Of a stretch of DNA of 64,000 nucleotides, positions 42,448 to 51,760 are shown piece by piece; within the stretch, counting starts at the first letter, position 1; each line of letters begins with the position of its first letter. The stretch comes from Bdellovibrio sp. ZAP7. Lineage in GTDB: Bacteria > Bdellovibrionota > Bdellovibrionia > Bdellovibrionales > Bdellovibrionaceae. The stretch spans positions 1,240,001 through 1,304,000 of the forward strand of contig NZ_CP030082.1 in NCBI RefSeq assembly GCF_006874645.1, read 5' to 3'. Made by a program: the position numbers and the translations under genes. The notes under the pieces were generated by a model. The model saw only the letters and a program-made list of their open reading frames with translations, ran no database searches and was not told the DNA's origin.

Positions 42448-43179
42448 TTAAACGCCAGCCAAACGGTAAGCTTCGCCAACGATCGCTGCCTGGTGAATGA
42501 ATAATTCACGGCAACCTTTTTCAGCAACGTCCATCATCTTGTTCAATTGCTGACGAGTGAATGGCATATGTTCCGCTGTTCCTTGAACTTCAATGAAGGT
42601 TCCTTTGTCTGTCATGACAAAATTCATATCAGTGCCGATCGCGCTGTCTTCGTCATAGTTCAAATCCAACAGGATGTTGTCCTGATGAAGACCTACGCTG
42701 ATCGCAGAAACATAATTGATCAAAGGCATAGATTTAATCTCGCTCACTGCTGCAAGCTTTTTAAGAGCCAACGCCAAAGCAACGTAACCACCAGTTACCG
42801 AAGCCGTGCGTGTGCCGCCATCAGCATTCAAAACGTCACAGTCGATGATGATTTGTTTTTCGCCCAATTGTTTCAAATCAACCGCCGCGCGCAGGGAACG
42901 ACCGATCAAACGAGAGATTTCTTGAGTGCGACCCGAGTTCAAAGATTTTTCGCGTTTATTACGAGTGTGAGTTGCGCGAGGAAGCATGCCGTACTCCGCT
43001 GTGACCCAGCCAGCACCGGTGCCTGCCAACCATTGGGGAGCTTTCGCTTCGTAGCTGGCAGTGCAAAGAACTTTTGTTTTACCAAATTCCACCAAAGCAG
43101 AGCCTTCAGCGTATTCAGCAACATTCGGTGTAATTTTGATATTTCTAAGTTGGTCGAAAAGACGGCCGTCGCTGCGCAT
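42448..43179 (-). CDS. rph: Ribonuclease PH
   Basis: The ATG at 43179 has AAGGAG six bases upstream and gives 243 residues, the usual size; the longer frame to 43296 would add GC-rich sequence with no homology. Trims tRNA 3' ends by phosphorolysis. Motifs: MRSDGRLFDQLRNIKI, GSALVEFGKTKVLC, GRTQEISRLIGRSLRAAVDL, DCDVLNADGGTRTASVTG and DLNYDEDSAIGTDMN. Confidence 0.97.
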   Translation of the reverse strand: MRSDGRLFDQLRNIKITPNVAEYAEGSALVEFGKTKVLCTASYEAKAPQWLAGTGAGWVTAEYGMLPRATHTRNKREKSLNSGRTQEISRLIGRSLRAAVDLKQLGEKQIIIDCDVLNADGGTRTASVTGGYVALALALKKLAAVSEIKSMPLINYVSAISVGLHQDNILLDLNYDEDSAIGTDMNFVMTDKGTFIEVQGTAEHMPFTRQQLNKMMDVAEKGCRELFIHQAAIVGEAYRLAGV

Positions 43180-43338
43180 AGGTACTCCTTGAAGCGGCTG
43201 GTGAAAAATATCCATCTGCTGCGTTGTCGGGTGCGGTCCTCGCTCCGACGCACCAGGAGTGCGCCTGCGCTGCGGTTCGCTCCCTCCGCCTTGCATCTGA
43301 ATGTTTTTGATCAGCCTCTATAGAATGGTTAGAGGCCC
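43180..43338. other. 159-base gap with an unusually GC-rich block
   Basis: About 43218-43300 is clearly richer in G and C than its surroundings and contains CGCTGCGGTTCGCTC, similar to CGCTGCGGTTCCGC in repeat copy D. It would be in the transcript between amiC and rph. Nothing codes convincingly here. Confidence 0.4.
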
Positions 43339-44130
43339 CTAATTTAAGTTCTTGGCCGAGGAGTTGTCCATCTTTTCTTTGTATGAGACGAGGGCGTTAT
43401 AGATTTTTTCGGCGAGATCTTTTTGATAATCCTTTTGTTGCAGGCGTTTGGCCTCGCGCGGATTCGAAATAAAGCCAATCTCAATTAATACAGCAGGCAT
43501 AGAAGTCTTTGAGATCACATAAAAGGGAGCTTGTTTTATGGTGGCCTGCATGGCGTTTTCGTCGTTCTCCCAAATCGTCGTGAGAGCCTTCGTTAAACGC
43601 AGGCTCGAGAACATACGGTTTTGACGGCGCAGGTCTTCAACGATGGCAGCAATATCTCCTTTTTTGGAAAGCTCATCACCACCAGAAATAGTGTGCAGGT
43701 CGCGGGCATTCATGATGGCCTGACTTTCCTGGTTCGCTAGAAACAGGCTGTCTTCATCAGAAGGCATGTTGTTTTGAAAGAAAAATTCCACGCCACGCGC
43801 ACGCTGATCTAAAGCAGCATTGGCGTGAAGGCTTACATACAAGTCTGCATTGGCTTTTTCAGCGGTTTTCACTCGCTCGGGTAGGGAAATCGCGCGATCT
43901 TTTTCGCGAGTCATGGTGACCAGGAAGTTTGGATCTTTGCTTAACAGGGTTTGCAGTTTTTGAGCGACTGTTAAAACGAGCTCAGCTTCTCGAATGGAAT
44001 TGTAAACTGCTCCCTTGTCGACACCGCCGTGACCTGGGTCAATGACGATATGAAAAGAGGCGAACGCTGGAGTTGCCCACATACTCAGCAGCAGAGCACA
44101 GAAAGACTGTTTCGTTTTGAGAGAGATCAT
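43339..44130 (-). CDS. amiC: N-acetylmuramoyl-L-alanine amidase (Amidase_3)
   Basis: 263 residues. Signal peptide (KQSFCALLLSMWATPAFA), then the zinc amidase domain: IVIDPGHGGVDKGAVYNSIREAELVL (zinc His and Glu), YVSLHANAALD (second His) and VLIEIGFISNPREAKRL with the catalytic Glu. It cuts the stem peptide from MurNAc in the periplasm. No AMIN targeting domain is present. Its ATG overlaps the stop of a small upstream frame by four bases; rph and rdgB follow on the same strand. Confidence 0.93.
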   Translation of the reverse strand: MISLKTKQSFCALLLSMWATPAFASFHIVIDPGHGGVDKGAVYNSIREAELVLTVAQKLQTLLSKDPNFLVTMTREKDRAISLPERVKTAEKANADLYVSLHANAALDQRARGVEFFFQNNMPSDEDSLFLANQESQAIMNARDLHTISGGDELSKKGDIAAIVEDLRRQNRMFSSLRLTKALTTIWENDENAMQATIKQAPFYVISKTSMPAVLIEIGFISNPREAKRLQQKDYQKDLAEKIYNALVSYKEKMDNSSAKNLN

Positions 44131-44315
44131 CTTCTATAAGTAGAAATTCCAGCGGCGGTTCTGTCGAGTCCAGTCAGCACGAGATTTTTTTGATCCAGTA
44201 GGAAGGCTAGGAGTTGGGCCGACAAAGGGCGCTCTTCGTCTAAAACCTCGACACTGGTAGTGAACCGAGCACTGTTTAATTGGATTTGAACATAATCTTT
44301 GGTTGGCACCTCCAT
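44127..44315 (-). CDS. Small protein coupled to the amidase gene
   Basis: 62 residues, no family recognised. The stop overlaps the amidase start as ATGA, a usual sign of translational coupling. There is no strong ribosome site before its ATG. Upstream on this strand lies a G-rich segment. It could be a true small cytoplasmic protein or only a leader that couples translation. Confidence 0.45.
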   Translation of the reverse strand: MEVPTKDYVQIQLNSARFTTSVEVLDEERPLSAQLLAFLLDQKNLVLTGLDRTAAGISTYRR

Positions 44316-44334
44316 TGCTCTAGTACTAAAGCAA

Positions 44335-44387
44335 CCCCCCCTTGCGGCCAGGACCCTCCCCCCCCATCCTGGTCGCTTTTTTTTTGC
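44335..44387 (+). terminator. Strong plus-strand hairpin and T9 tract, with C7 and C8 runs
   Basis: GCGGCCAGGA (44344-44353) pairs with TCCTGGTCGC (44367-44376), one wobble, 13-base C-rich loop, then nine T (44377-44385). No plus-strand gene precedes it, so it would end a short transcript from the divergent region. On the minus strand the same bases form a G-rich segment able to make a G-quadruplex. Confidence 0.6.
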
Positions 44388-44440
44388 CTAAAATGCATAT
44401 ATCCTAAGTTCCTGTTAGATAACATCTATAGGAGACAGAC

Positions 44441-45679
44441 ATGCATTCTAAATCACTGGGGATTCTTCTTGTTGCAGCACTGATCACATCGACGGCGACT
44501 ACAAGAGCAATGGCACAAGCCGACAGCAAACAAATTGAAGCCGAAGAGGCGATTGCGGATTCTGAAGGCGCAAAGGCTGAAGCTGCTGAAGCGAAACGCC
44601 GTGCCGAAGAAGAACGCAAAGCCCGTGATAAGGCACGCTCTGAAGCGCAAAATGCAATCGCTAAAGCTCGTAACGCAGAAGCGGAAGCTAAAAGAGATCA
44701 AGCAAATGCTGAGCGCGATGTTGCTAAGCTAAAAGCAGAAATTGCGGGTCACGACCGTGATCAGAAAAAAGCTGAAAAAGAACAAGCTGAAGCAATCGCT
44801 CGCAGCAAAGCCGCTCAGGAAAAAACTGAAAAGCAAAAAAAGGTTCTTGAAGAAGCCGTAGCTCATAAACAAGCGGAAGAAAAGAAAGCGTCTGAAATGA
44901 ACTCTCAAGCAAAAGATCTTGAGAAGCAGGCGGCTAACGCCACTGAAGCGGGTATGAAGGCGACTAGAGAAGCTGATGCCGCTAAACTTGAATCTGCAAA
45001 AGCGGCTCAAAACCTTGCTAAAACTAAGTTGTTGGTCGAAAAAGCGGTTGCTGAAAGCAAAGCTCGCGATGCTAAAGCGAAACAAGACATTGCCCGCGCT
45101 GAAGCTGAGAAATCAAAAGCTGAAGCAGAAATGGCTCGTTTGAAAGCTCAACAAGAGCAGTCAAAAGCCATGGTTGAGAAAACTGAAGGCGAATTGAAAG
45201 CAGCTACTGAAGAAGCTAAAAAGCTGAACTCTCAAGCTGAAGACGAACGCAAAAAGTTGAACGACATCAAAAAAGACGAAGAAAAAGTTAAGCAAGCTGC
45301 GGCTAAAGCAAAACAAAATCTTGAAGACAACCGCATGAAGTACCGCGCAGAAGAAGCTAAAGCTTCTCAAGAGTTGGCTCGTGCAAGAAAGTCTATCGAA
45401 GATAACGAAGCAGCAGCGAAACAAGCTGATGCAGAACTTGCTAAATATAAAGCTAATGCTGAAAAAGCGAAAGCTGAGCTAGAACAAATTTCTTCTCGTA
45501 TGGAAGATGCAAAAAACAAAGCAGAAGACGCAAAGATCCGCGCTGAAACGGTAAAAGCGGAATCTGAAGCAGCTGAAGCGCAAGTTGAAGCAGCTAAAAT
45601 CAGAGCCGGCACAGCAGGTGTCGATTTGAATGCGGCTCCAGCAGCAGTGAAAAAAGAGACTAAGAAAAAGAAAAAGTAA
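44441..45679 (+). CDS. Secreted TolA-like Ala/Lys/Glu coiled-coil protein
   Basis: 412 residues. A signal peptide (KSLGILLVAALITSTATTRAMA) is followed from residue 27 to about 385 by one continuous helical coiled coil of Ala, Lys, Glu and Gln with heptad spacing (EAEEAIADSEGAKAEAAEAK is typical), then a short basic KKETKKKKK end. It resembles the helical domain of TolA but lacks an N-terminal anchor and the TolA III domain. It could span or brace the periplasm. Ribosome site AGGAGA; the gene ends at a strong terminator. Low complexity makes homology uncertain. Confidence 0.8.
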   Translation: MHSKSLGILLVAALITSTATTRAMAQADSKQIEAEEAIADSEGAKAEAAEAKRRAEEERKARDKARSEAQNAIAKARNAEAEAKRDQANAERDVAKLKAEIAGHDRDQKKAEKEQAEAIARSKAAQEKTEKQKKVLEEAVAHKQAEEKKASEMNSQAKDLEKQAANATEAGMKATREADAAKLESAKAAQNLAKTKLLVEKAVAESKARDAKAKQDIARAEAEKSKAEAEMARLKAQQEQSKAMVEKTEGELKAATEEAKKLNSQAEDERKKLNDIKKDEEKVKQAAAKAKQNLEDNRMKYRAEEAKASQELARARKSIEDNEAAAKQADAELAKYKANAEKAKAELEQISSRMEDAKNKAEDAKIRAETVKAESEAAEAQVEAAKIRAGTAGVDLNAAPAAVKKETKKKKK

Positions 45680-45701
45680 TTAGATCGAAAGATTTGAAAT
45701 A

Positions 45702-45734
45702 AAAAACCCCGGTGATGAACCGGGGTTTTTATTT
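45702..45734 (+). terminator. Intrinsic terminator of the coiled-coil gene
   Basis: AAAAACCCCGGT-GATGA-ACCGGGGTTTTT followed by ATTTTT. Confidence 0.93.
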
Positions 45735-45810
45735 TTAAATACACATTGTCTTCCGCGATCGTCTTTCCCGCGCTACCCGGAAAAGGTGCGTTAATCAGAT
45801 TGTGTGTGCT

Positions 45811-47058
45811 CTATTTTTTGTCTTTAACATCTTCACAGAAGGGCAGCGTATAAGACTGGCTGCCGTGTTTGAATGCCACCGGTTGGCCTGTCGTTAGGTG
45901 AGCTGGGGAGAAGACAAGGTTTGATTGTGTTTTCTTTGGAACAAGATCAGCGCGAGGTCGCCCGCTGTTATCCAGATGAATTTCCAAGCCCCATTCCAAG
46001 TATTCCAAATTATAGGTTACAAGACCGTGTTGCAGGCCTTGCTTCGCGCGCAGCTTATCTTTTTTAAAGTTGATGCACGAAGGTTTAAATGTGACATCGC
46101 TTACGCGGGTTTGAATGCCGTCGAAGGCTTTATTCTTTTGATCGACGTCCCACAACACCACGTATTTGCTTTGTGCATGAAGCTTATTTAGTTCGGCGTT
46201 CACATCTGCATTGAATGACTTCATCAAAGGATCTGTGAAGCGACTGATCAGGCTGGCCGTGGCACCGCGAATGCTTTCGGAAACTATCGTCTTATTGCAA
46301 TCAGGATGTGGAGAGCTTGCTGTCGCCAGCCCCGGAATATTTAAGCACGCAAAGTTGGAACCGAAGCTTACGTGATAAAAAGGCGCCTTTTTTAGGTTCA
46401 CATCCGCAGCGGTACCCATCGAATTTAAAAGTCCTTTTACTTCCATCGAAGCCGTCATCAAAGGGGAGCCGGAATTACCCTTCATTGTTTCGCAAGGAAC
46501 CATCGCGATGATTGGGCTTTTTACTCCCGTAAAGAATGGATTTGCCAAAGAGTTTTGAATCGCAGGGCAAGTGACTTTGCGTAAGATCCCGGTGCCCTTA
46601 TCCGTCGGGTCGATTTTAAACATCGTCACGAGCTCGCCATCAGAAAAACCATTGGTATTGATCGGGGCATGCATGCGCGGAGCTTTTTTAGCTAGTTTGA
46701 AAATCGCCCAGTCCGGAGTCAGTGGTGTGTCTTTCAGTGGTGAAGAAACAAATTTGATTTGTTCGCAATCTTCATGCTGTTCTTCGCGACTGCGAGAAGC
46801 GGGGAAGGTGACCACGATGCGGCCCTTACAAGAAGCATCGTTTTGACGAATGTCCTCGGGAATACAGTGTAGATTTGTGGCGATAGTATCTTCCGCGACC
46901 AGAACCCCAGTGCAAACTGATTTTCCATCTTGGATAAGTCCCACCACGGGTTCGGGGCAGGCATCCAGGTTTTCACAGGTCACCGGATACGGTGCTGATT
47001 TAGCACTCGCCTGGCTCTGTATCAAAATGAGAATGGAAAAAATCACGAAGGTTTTCAC
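45811..47058 (-). CDS. Secreted trypsin-like (S1-type) serine protease
   Basis: The GTG at 47058 starts a signal peptide (KTFVIFSILILIQSQASA); the ATG at 47169 would place 37 residues before it. 415 residues. Catalytic triad visible: His in ATNLHCIPE (about 64), Asp in TPDWAIFKL (about 116), Ser in MKGNSGSPLM (about 196). The C-terminal 200 residues are an extra domain with several cysteines. It likely acts in the periplasm or outside the cell. Ribosome site for the GTG is weak, so the start is moderately sure. Confidence 0.85.
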   Translation of the reverse strand: MKTFVIFSILILIQSQASAKSAPYPVTCENLDACPEPVVGLIQDGKSVCTGVLVAEDTIATNLHCIPEDIRQNDASCKGRIVVTFPASRSREEQHEDCEQIKFVSSPLKDTPLTPDWAIFKLAKKAPRMHAPINTNGFSDGELVTMFKIDPTDKGTGILRKVTCPAIQNSLANPFFTGVKSPIIAMVPCETMKGNSGSPLMTASMEVKGLLNSMGTAADVNLKKAPFYHVSFGSNFACLNIPGLATASSPHPDCNKTIVSESIRGATASLISRFTDPLMKSFNADVNAELNKLHAQSKYVVLWDVDQKNKAFDGIQTRVSDVTFKPSCINFKKDKLRAKQGLQHGLVTYNLEYLEWGLEIHLDNSGRPRADLVPKKTQSNLVFSPAHLTTGQPVAFKHGSQSYTLPFCEDVKDKK

Positions 47059-47332
47059 ACTGTACTTATCGGTGAATATCGAAACCTGCAAAAGCCAGTT
47101 GCCACAGTTTAAAAGAGCCCAAGCGCGGCTCTGTCGCTGCCCCAAAAAGTCTGACCCGCAATATTCCATGAGTCATCGTTGCGGCGTCTCTATCGCTCTG
47201 TTTGGAGCTAACAAATTCAGTGAATCATCTTGATTCACTTTTCTCTCGAGTCGTTCTGCGCACACGAATTGCAACATAATCTTTCAGGCAAACGAAGTCT
47301 TCCTACTCACGTCCACTCAAAGGAGAGAAACC

Positions 47333-47950
47333 ATGGCCACTATTCCCTATGTTATCGAAAGCACCGCAAGCGGCGAACGCTCATACGACGTCTACTCGCG
47401 CCTATTAAAAGACCGCATTCTGATTTTAGGTAGCGTTGTAACTGATGAGGTCGCAAACGCCTTGATCGCGCAGATGTTGTTCCTGGAATCAGACAATCCA
47501 GAAAAAGACATCCATCTGTATATTAACTCGCCCGGGGGTTCGGTGTCGGCGGGACTCGCGATCTATGATGTTATGAATTATATCAAGTGTGAGGTGGCGA
47601 CTTATTGTATCGGTGTCGCTGCGAGTATGGGTTCTTTCCTATTATCAGCAGGGGCGCCCGGAAAAAGATTTTCCATGCCCAACAGTCGTATCTTGATTCA
47701 TCAGCCCCACTTGGGTGATGGCGGCATCGGCGGGCAGGTGAGCGATATTGAAATCCACGCCCGCGAACTGGTGCGCTCGAAAAAGAAATTAATCGACCTT
47801 TACGCAGAACACACCGGTCAAAGCGCCAAACATCTGACGAAACTGATGGAGCGCGATCACAACATGACGGCTCAAGAAGCCAAAGAGCTTGGTTTAATTG
47901 ACGGAGTGATTGAATCACGAAAGAAAAGAATCTTAAAAAACGCCGGATAA
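47333..47950 (+). CDS. clpP: ATP-dependent Clp protease proteolytic subunit
   Basis: 205 residues. Catalytic Ser in [14 protein letters not shown] (about residue 100), His in [18 protein letters not shown] (about 125), Asp in [21 protein letters not shown]-terminal [24 protein letters not shown] is typical. Forms a 14-mer chamber used with ClpX or ClpA, which are not adjacent; the isolated position suggests a paralogue in addition to a tig-clpP-clpX locus elsewhere. The GIGGQ and KHL variants differ from the E. coli enzyme but keep the triad. Confidence 0.95.
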   Translation: MATIPYVIESTASGERSYDVYSRLLKDRILILGSVVTDEVANALIAQMLFLESDNPEKDIHLYINSPGGSVSAGLAIYDVMNYIKCEVATYCIGVAASMGSFLLSAGAPGKRFSMPNSRILIHQPHLGDGGIGGQVSDIEIHARELVRSKKKLIDLYAEHTGQSAKHLTKLMERDHNMTAQEAKELGLIDGVIESRKKRILKNAG

Positions 47951-47951
47951 A

Positions 47952-47980
47952 AAAAAGGGACCTTGATAGGTCCCTTTTTG
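47952..47980. terminator. Bidirectional terminator between clpP and mscS
   Basis: AAAAAGGGACCT-TGAT-AGGTCCCTTTTT, a perfect stem with T runs on both strands. Confidence 0.94.
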
Positions 47981-47982
47981 TT

Positions 47983-49149
47983 TTACATGGGCTGAACAGT
48001 GGGTTGTTGGAGCTGTTGTTGGTCGGAGTCGCCGCCGCCGCCACGGTAGTAAACCGTTTGGGTTGGGTAGGCGAAATCGACTTTGAGTTCCGCGCCGATT
48101 TTTAAGATCTCAATAAAGATCGCTTGCTGGCGTTCCATTTCTTCGGCGCCGGTGAAGACTTGAAGATGGAATTGTACCAAAACGTTTAACTGAGAATCCG
48201 CAAAACCATTAAAATTCACGGTCACAGTGTCTGGAACTACCACCGATTCCTGGCGAATTGCGTAGCGAACGCGGTCGCAGAATTCTTTAATTCTGTCTGG
48301 GGGTGTTTCGTAGGCGATTCCGATGACCTGACGAACGCGGCGATAAGGGCGGACACCCATATTGTCGATGGTTTCTTTAGCCATCATCGCATTGGGAATA
48401 GTGATGACGGAGTTATAGAAAGTTCTTACGCGAGTGGATCTGAAACCGATCTCCTCAACTGTTCCTTCCATGTCTTTTACTTTCACCCAGTCGCCTAATT
48501 GGAAAGGGTTGTCGATCAGGATTGTCACTGAACCAAAAAGATTGGCAGCCGTGTCCTGAGCGGCAAGGGCTAAGGCCAAACCACCCAGCCCCAGGCCGGC
48601 CATCAAAGACATCACGTTTAAACCGAAGCTTTGCAGGATCAACAAGAAACCCAGGATAACCACCAGGGCTTTCATGGTTTTTGTCGCAAAGGGAACTAAG
48701 TTGTCATCCATTTTGCTTTCAGTTTTTGCTGCCACATCGGCGAAAACAAAACCCAAAGCGTCCACGCAGTAATAAACCAGGCGGATCACGTGGAAGCCCA
48801 GCATGCCTTTTAGGATGTACTCGTAATAAGTTTCAAACTTACCGCTGACTTCGATGGCATCATCAATTGCAAACCACAACAGAATGATAAAAATCCAGGC
48901 TAAAGGGCGTTCGATTTCAAATCTAAAGAAATACGCCGTAAAACTTTTAACGAATTTTTTAGCGATCGGGTTATGGATCTTTAATTGTTTAAAGCACCAC
49001 TGAACAATCGGGCGGAGTGCAAAACCGGCAACAATGCCGCCGATCAGGATAATCCACTTCCAATTAGGCATCACCAGATAGGAATGCTTTAAGAAAGACG
49101 TGAACTCGGTAGAAAACCACTGTGTACCTTCAAATAAGAACTTTTCCAT
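47983..49149 (-). CDS. MscS-family mechanosensitive channel
   Basis: 388 residues. Four or five hydrophobic helices in the first 200 residues; pore helix GLGLGGLALALAAQDTAANLFGS (Gly/Ala-packed TM3), then the beta domain DNPFQLGDWVKVKDMEGTVEEIGFRSTRVRTFYNSVITIPN. It opens when the membrane stretches and lets ions out after osmotic shock, relevant inside prey. C-terminus ends in a Gly/Gln-rich tail. It follows uppP by 13 bases. Confidence 0.94.
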   Translation of the reverse strand: MEKFLFEGTQWFSTEFTSFLKHSYLVMPNWKWIILIGGIVAGFALRPIVQWCFKQLKIHNPIAKKFVKSFTAYFFRFEIERPLAWIFIILLWFAIDDAIEVSGKFETYYEYILKGMLGFHVIRLVYYCVDALGFVFADVAAKTESKMDDNLVPFATKTMKALVVILGFLLILQSFGLNVMSLMAGLGLGGLALALAAQDTAANLFGSVTILIDNPFQLGDWVKVKDMEGTVEEIGFRSTRVRTFYNSVITIPNAMMAKETIDNMGVRPYRRVRQVIGIAYETPPDRIKEFCDRVRYAIRQESVVVPDTVTVNFNGFADSQLNVLVQFHLQVFTGAEEMERQQAIFIEILKIGAELKVDFAYPTQTVYYRGGGGDSDQQQLQQPTVQPM

Positions 49150-49162
49150 GCGTGCACCTCAA

Positions 49163-49954
49163 TTAGTTCATTTGCAGGTCATGACCTGTATAGATCAAAA
49201 CCAGGATCACAATACCTAATACAATACGATAATAACCAAAACCGCGGAAACCGTAACGGCTCACAACACCGATGAAGAACTTAATCGCAACCATGGCCAC
49301 GATAAATGAAACCACCAAACCCACCAGCAAGATATTGATCTGCTGAGGTTCGATTGTTTTATAAATTTTCAAAAGCTTGTACAAAGTGGCAGCGGCCATC
49401 GTCGGAACTGCTAAAAAGAAAGAAAACTCTGCCGCTTCTTTTTTATTCATTCCTAACGTCAAGCCCCCCATGATCGTAGCACCCGAACGAGAAACACCGG
49501 GAATCATCGCGATCGCCTGAAATAAGCCCAGCTTCACGGAGTCTTTATAATTCAGATCGTTCGTTGTGCGACCCACTGCTGTCAGATGTGCAAATGCCTT
49601 GTCGGACCACACGAGGACTAATCCCCCCAGAATCAAAGACCAAGCCACAACTTGTACGTTACCCAAAAGGTGCTCAACCACATCCTTGGCCAAAAAACCA
49701 ATGATGGCAGTCGGCAGGAAGGCCACGAACAATTTTTTATAAAAGCTCCAGTTTGGTAGGAAGCGTTTCCAGTACAAAACTAGTACTGACAAAATCGCGC
49801 CGAACTGAATGATGACCTCAAAAGCTTTGGTAAAAGTGTTTTCCTCAATGCCCATCATCGAGCTTGCGATGATCATGTGACCAGTGGATGAGATGGGTAG
49901 GAACTCGGTGATTCCTTCAACGATACCTAAAATAATAGAATGCAAATAGCTCAC
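49163..49954 (-). CDS. uppP: Undecaprenyl-diphosphatase
   Basis: I start at the GTG at 49954, with GAGG five bases before it; the protein then begins SYLHSIILGIVEGITEFLPISSTGHM, the canonical UppP start. A TTG six codons upstream has no ribosome site. 264 residues, several hydrophobic helices, and the second motif PGVSRSGATIMGGL. It recycles the lipid carrier for peptidoglycan and other polymers. Operon with mscS. Confidence 0.96.
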   Translation of the reverse strand: MSYLHSIILGIVEGITEFLPISSTGHMIIASSMMGIEENTFTKAFEVIIQFGAILSVLVLYWKRFLPNWSFYKKLFVAFLPTAIIGFLAKDVVEHLLGNVQVVAWSLILGGLVLVWSDKAFAHLTAVGRTTNDLNYKDSVKLGLFQAIAMIPGVSRSGATIMGGLTLGMNKKEAAEFSFFLAVPTMAAATLYKLLKIYKTIEPQQINILLVGLVVSFIVAMVAIKFFIGVVSRYGFRGFGYYRIVLGIVILVLIYTGHDLQMN

Positions 49955-50121
49955 GGATGCCTCGAGTTTCAATGTTGATCATCAGCCCGCAATATTCTTG
50001 TAAGCTTCATTGCCGTGTTCAACTTTCGATCACACGTGTCATTAAAATAAGCTGTAGTTTAAAAAAAATCTGTTTTTCGTAAGAAATCCGAATATGATTT
50101 TCGATAACCACGGAGGGAATA

Positions 50122-51657
50122 ATGAAACGTGCATTACTAATGGGTGCAATGTTGGTTGGATCTCAAGCATTCGCAGGGGAATACTTGGTTAAGTACAACA
50201 ACACAAGCGCTCTAAATATGATGAACTCGATGTCTTTGGTATCGGCTTCTGCTTTGAACGTGATGGATCACAATCAAAACGCAAGCTTGGTTAAAGTAGA
50301 CATCATGAAAAAACAAGAAGCTCAAGTTTTGGCAACTTTGTTGTCTCAGCCGGGCATCGAATACGTAGTACCGAATGCAAAAATGAAAGCATTCACTCAC
50401 TCAGTTGACACGGCTGCATTGCGTGAACAATGGGCGATGGGCAAAGTTAACGCTGAAAAAGCATGGCAACGTGCTGGTAACAAAGGTAACAAAGGCATCA
50501 TCGTAGCAGTTATCGACACTGGTGTTGACTACACTCACGAAGCTTTGTCTCCAAATATGGTAGCAGGCTACAACTTTAAAGATAAAAACAACGACCCAAT
50601 GGACAAAACGTCTTACCAAAACCCAGGTCACGGTACTCACTGTGCTGGTGTTATCGGTGCGACTGGTTTGGTTGATGGTGGTATCGTTGGTATTGCTCCA
50701 AACATCTCTATCATGCCACTTCGCTTTTTGGGCGAAAACGGTTCTGGTGATTTGAATGACGCTATCAAAGCGATCGACTACGCTGTTGAAAAAGGCGCGC
50801 AAGTGATTTCTGCTTCTTGGGGTGCGACTATTCCAAGAAACCAAGCTGAACCACTTGTTGAAGCTATCAAACGCGCTGACGACAAAGGTGTTATCTTCGT
50901 TTCTGCCGCTGCAAATGACGGTAAAAACAACGATACAACTGAAGTTTACCCAGCAAACAACGGTTTCCCGAACTCAATTACGGTTGCAGCTTCTGGTCCA
51001 AGTGATGCTAAACCATCTTGGTCAAACTACGGTACAGCAACTGTTCACGTAGCTTCTCCTGGTGAAGACATCATGTCCACTTTGCCGAAAAATAAATACG
51101 GCAACTTGTCTGGTACTTCTATGGCGACTCCGCTTGTTTCTGGTATCGTGGCTCTTATGAAATCTCAGGACCCTTCTTTGACGGGTGCTCAGATCCGCGC
51201 GATCTTGCAAACAACAGGTGCTAAAGTTTCTATCCAAACTGCTTGTAACTGCCGTGTTGATGCATTCAACGCAGTTGACGCTGTTTTGGCTAAGAAAATG
51301 GTAGTTGTTCCAGCGGCGGCGACTTTGGCTGCTAATGAAACAGTGAACTTGGCTGTTTTGAACGGTAAAGCACCATTCAAATTCACAAGCAGCAACTCTG
51401 GTGTTGCATCTGTAAACGACAGCGGTGTTATCACTGCGGCGTCTAACGGGACAACTGCAATCACAGTGACTGATGCTGATGGTAAAACAGCTTCTACATT
51501 GGATATCAATGTAGGCAAAAAAGCTTCTCAAAACCCAGGTAATCCTGATCCAGGCAACCCGGGTAACCCAGGCGATGGTTCTTGCCCAATTGGCGATCAG
51601 TCAATGTGCGATATCATCTGCCAAATCAAACCAGATCTTCCATTCTGTAAACAATAG
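50122..51657 (+). CDS. Secreted subtilisin-like serine protease (S8) with Ig-like tail
   Basis: 511 residues. Signal peptide (KRALLMGAMLVGSQAFA), an I9-type propeptide (about 20-95), and the peptidase domain with Asp in VAVIDTGVDY (132), His in GHGTHCAGV (170) and Ser in GTSMATPLVSG (333). A BIG2-like domain follows (about 395-470; GVASVNDSGVITAASNGTTAITVTD), then a Gly/Pro/Asn linker and a four-cysteine tail (SCPIGDQSMCDIICQIKPDLPFC). Likely secreted for protein breakdown. GAGGGAAT is a good ribosome site. Confidence 0.95.
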   Translation: MKRALLMGAMLVGSQAFAGEYLVKYNNTSALNMMNSMSLVSASALNVMDHNQNASLVKVDIMKKQEAQVLATLLSQPGIEYVVPNAKMKAFTHSVDTAALREQWAMGKVNAEKAWQRAGNKGNKGIIVAVIDTGVDYTHEALSPNMVAGYNFKDKNNDPMDKTSYQNPGHGTHCAGVIGATGLVDGGIVGIAPNISIMPLRFLGENGSGDLNDAIKAIDYAVEKGAQVISASWGATIPRNQAEPLVEAIKRADDKGVIFVSAAANDGKNNDTTEVYPANNGFPNSITVAASGPSDAKPSWSNYGTATVHVASPGEDIMSTLPKNKYGNLSGTSMATPLVSGIVALMKSQDPSLTGAQIRAILQTTGAKVSIQTACNCRVDAFNAVDAVLAKKMVVVPAAATLAANETVNLAVLNGKAPFKFTSSNSGVASVNDSGVITAASNGTTAITVTDADGKTASTLDINVGKKASQNPGNPDPGNPGNPGDGSCPIGDQSMCDIICQIKPDLPFCKQ

Positions 51658-51689
51658 TTTCAGGGAAACATAAGAGTTTGATTCCAAGG

Positions 51690-51722
51690 AAGGGCTCCAT
51701 TTAGGAGCCCTTTTCTTTTTTG
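51690..51722 (+). terminator. Intrinsic terminator of the subtilase gene
   Basis: AGGGCTCC / GGAGCCCT with a five-base loop followed by TTTTCTTTTTT. Confidence 0.92.
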
Positions 51723-51760
51723 TTGTGTGAATGCGAATATTTCTTAATAATTAATGTCAT

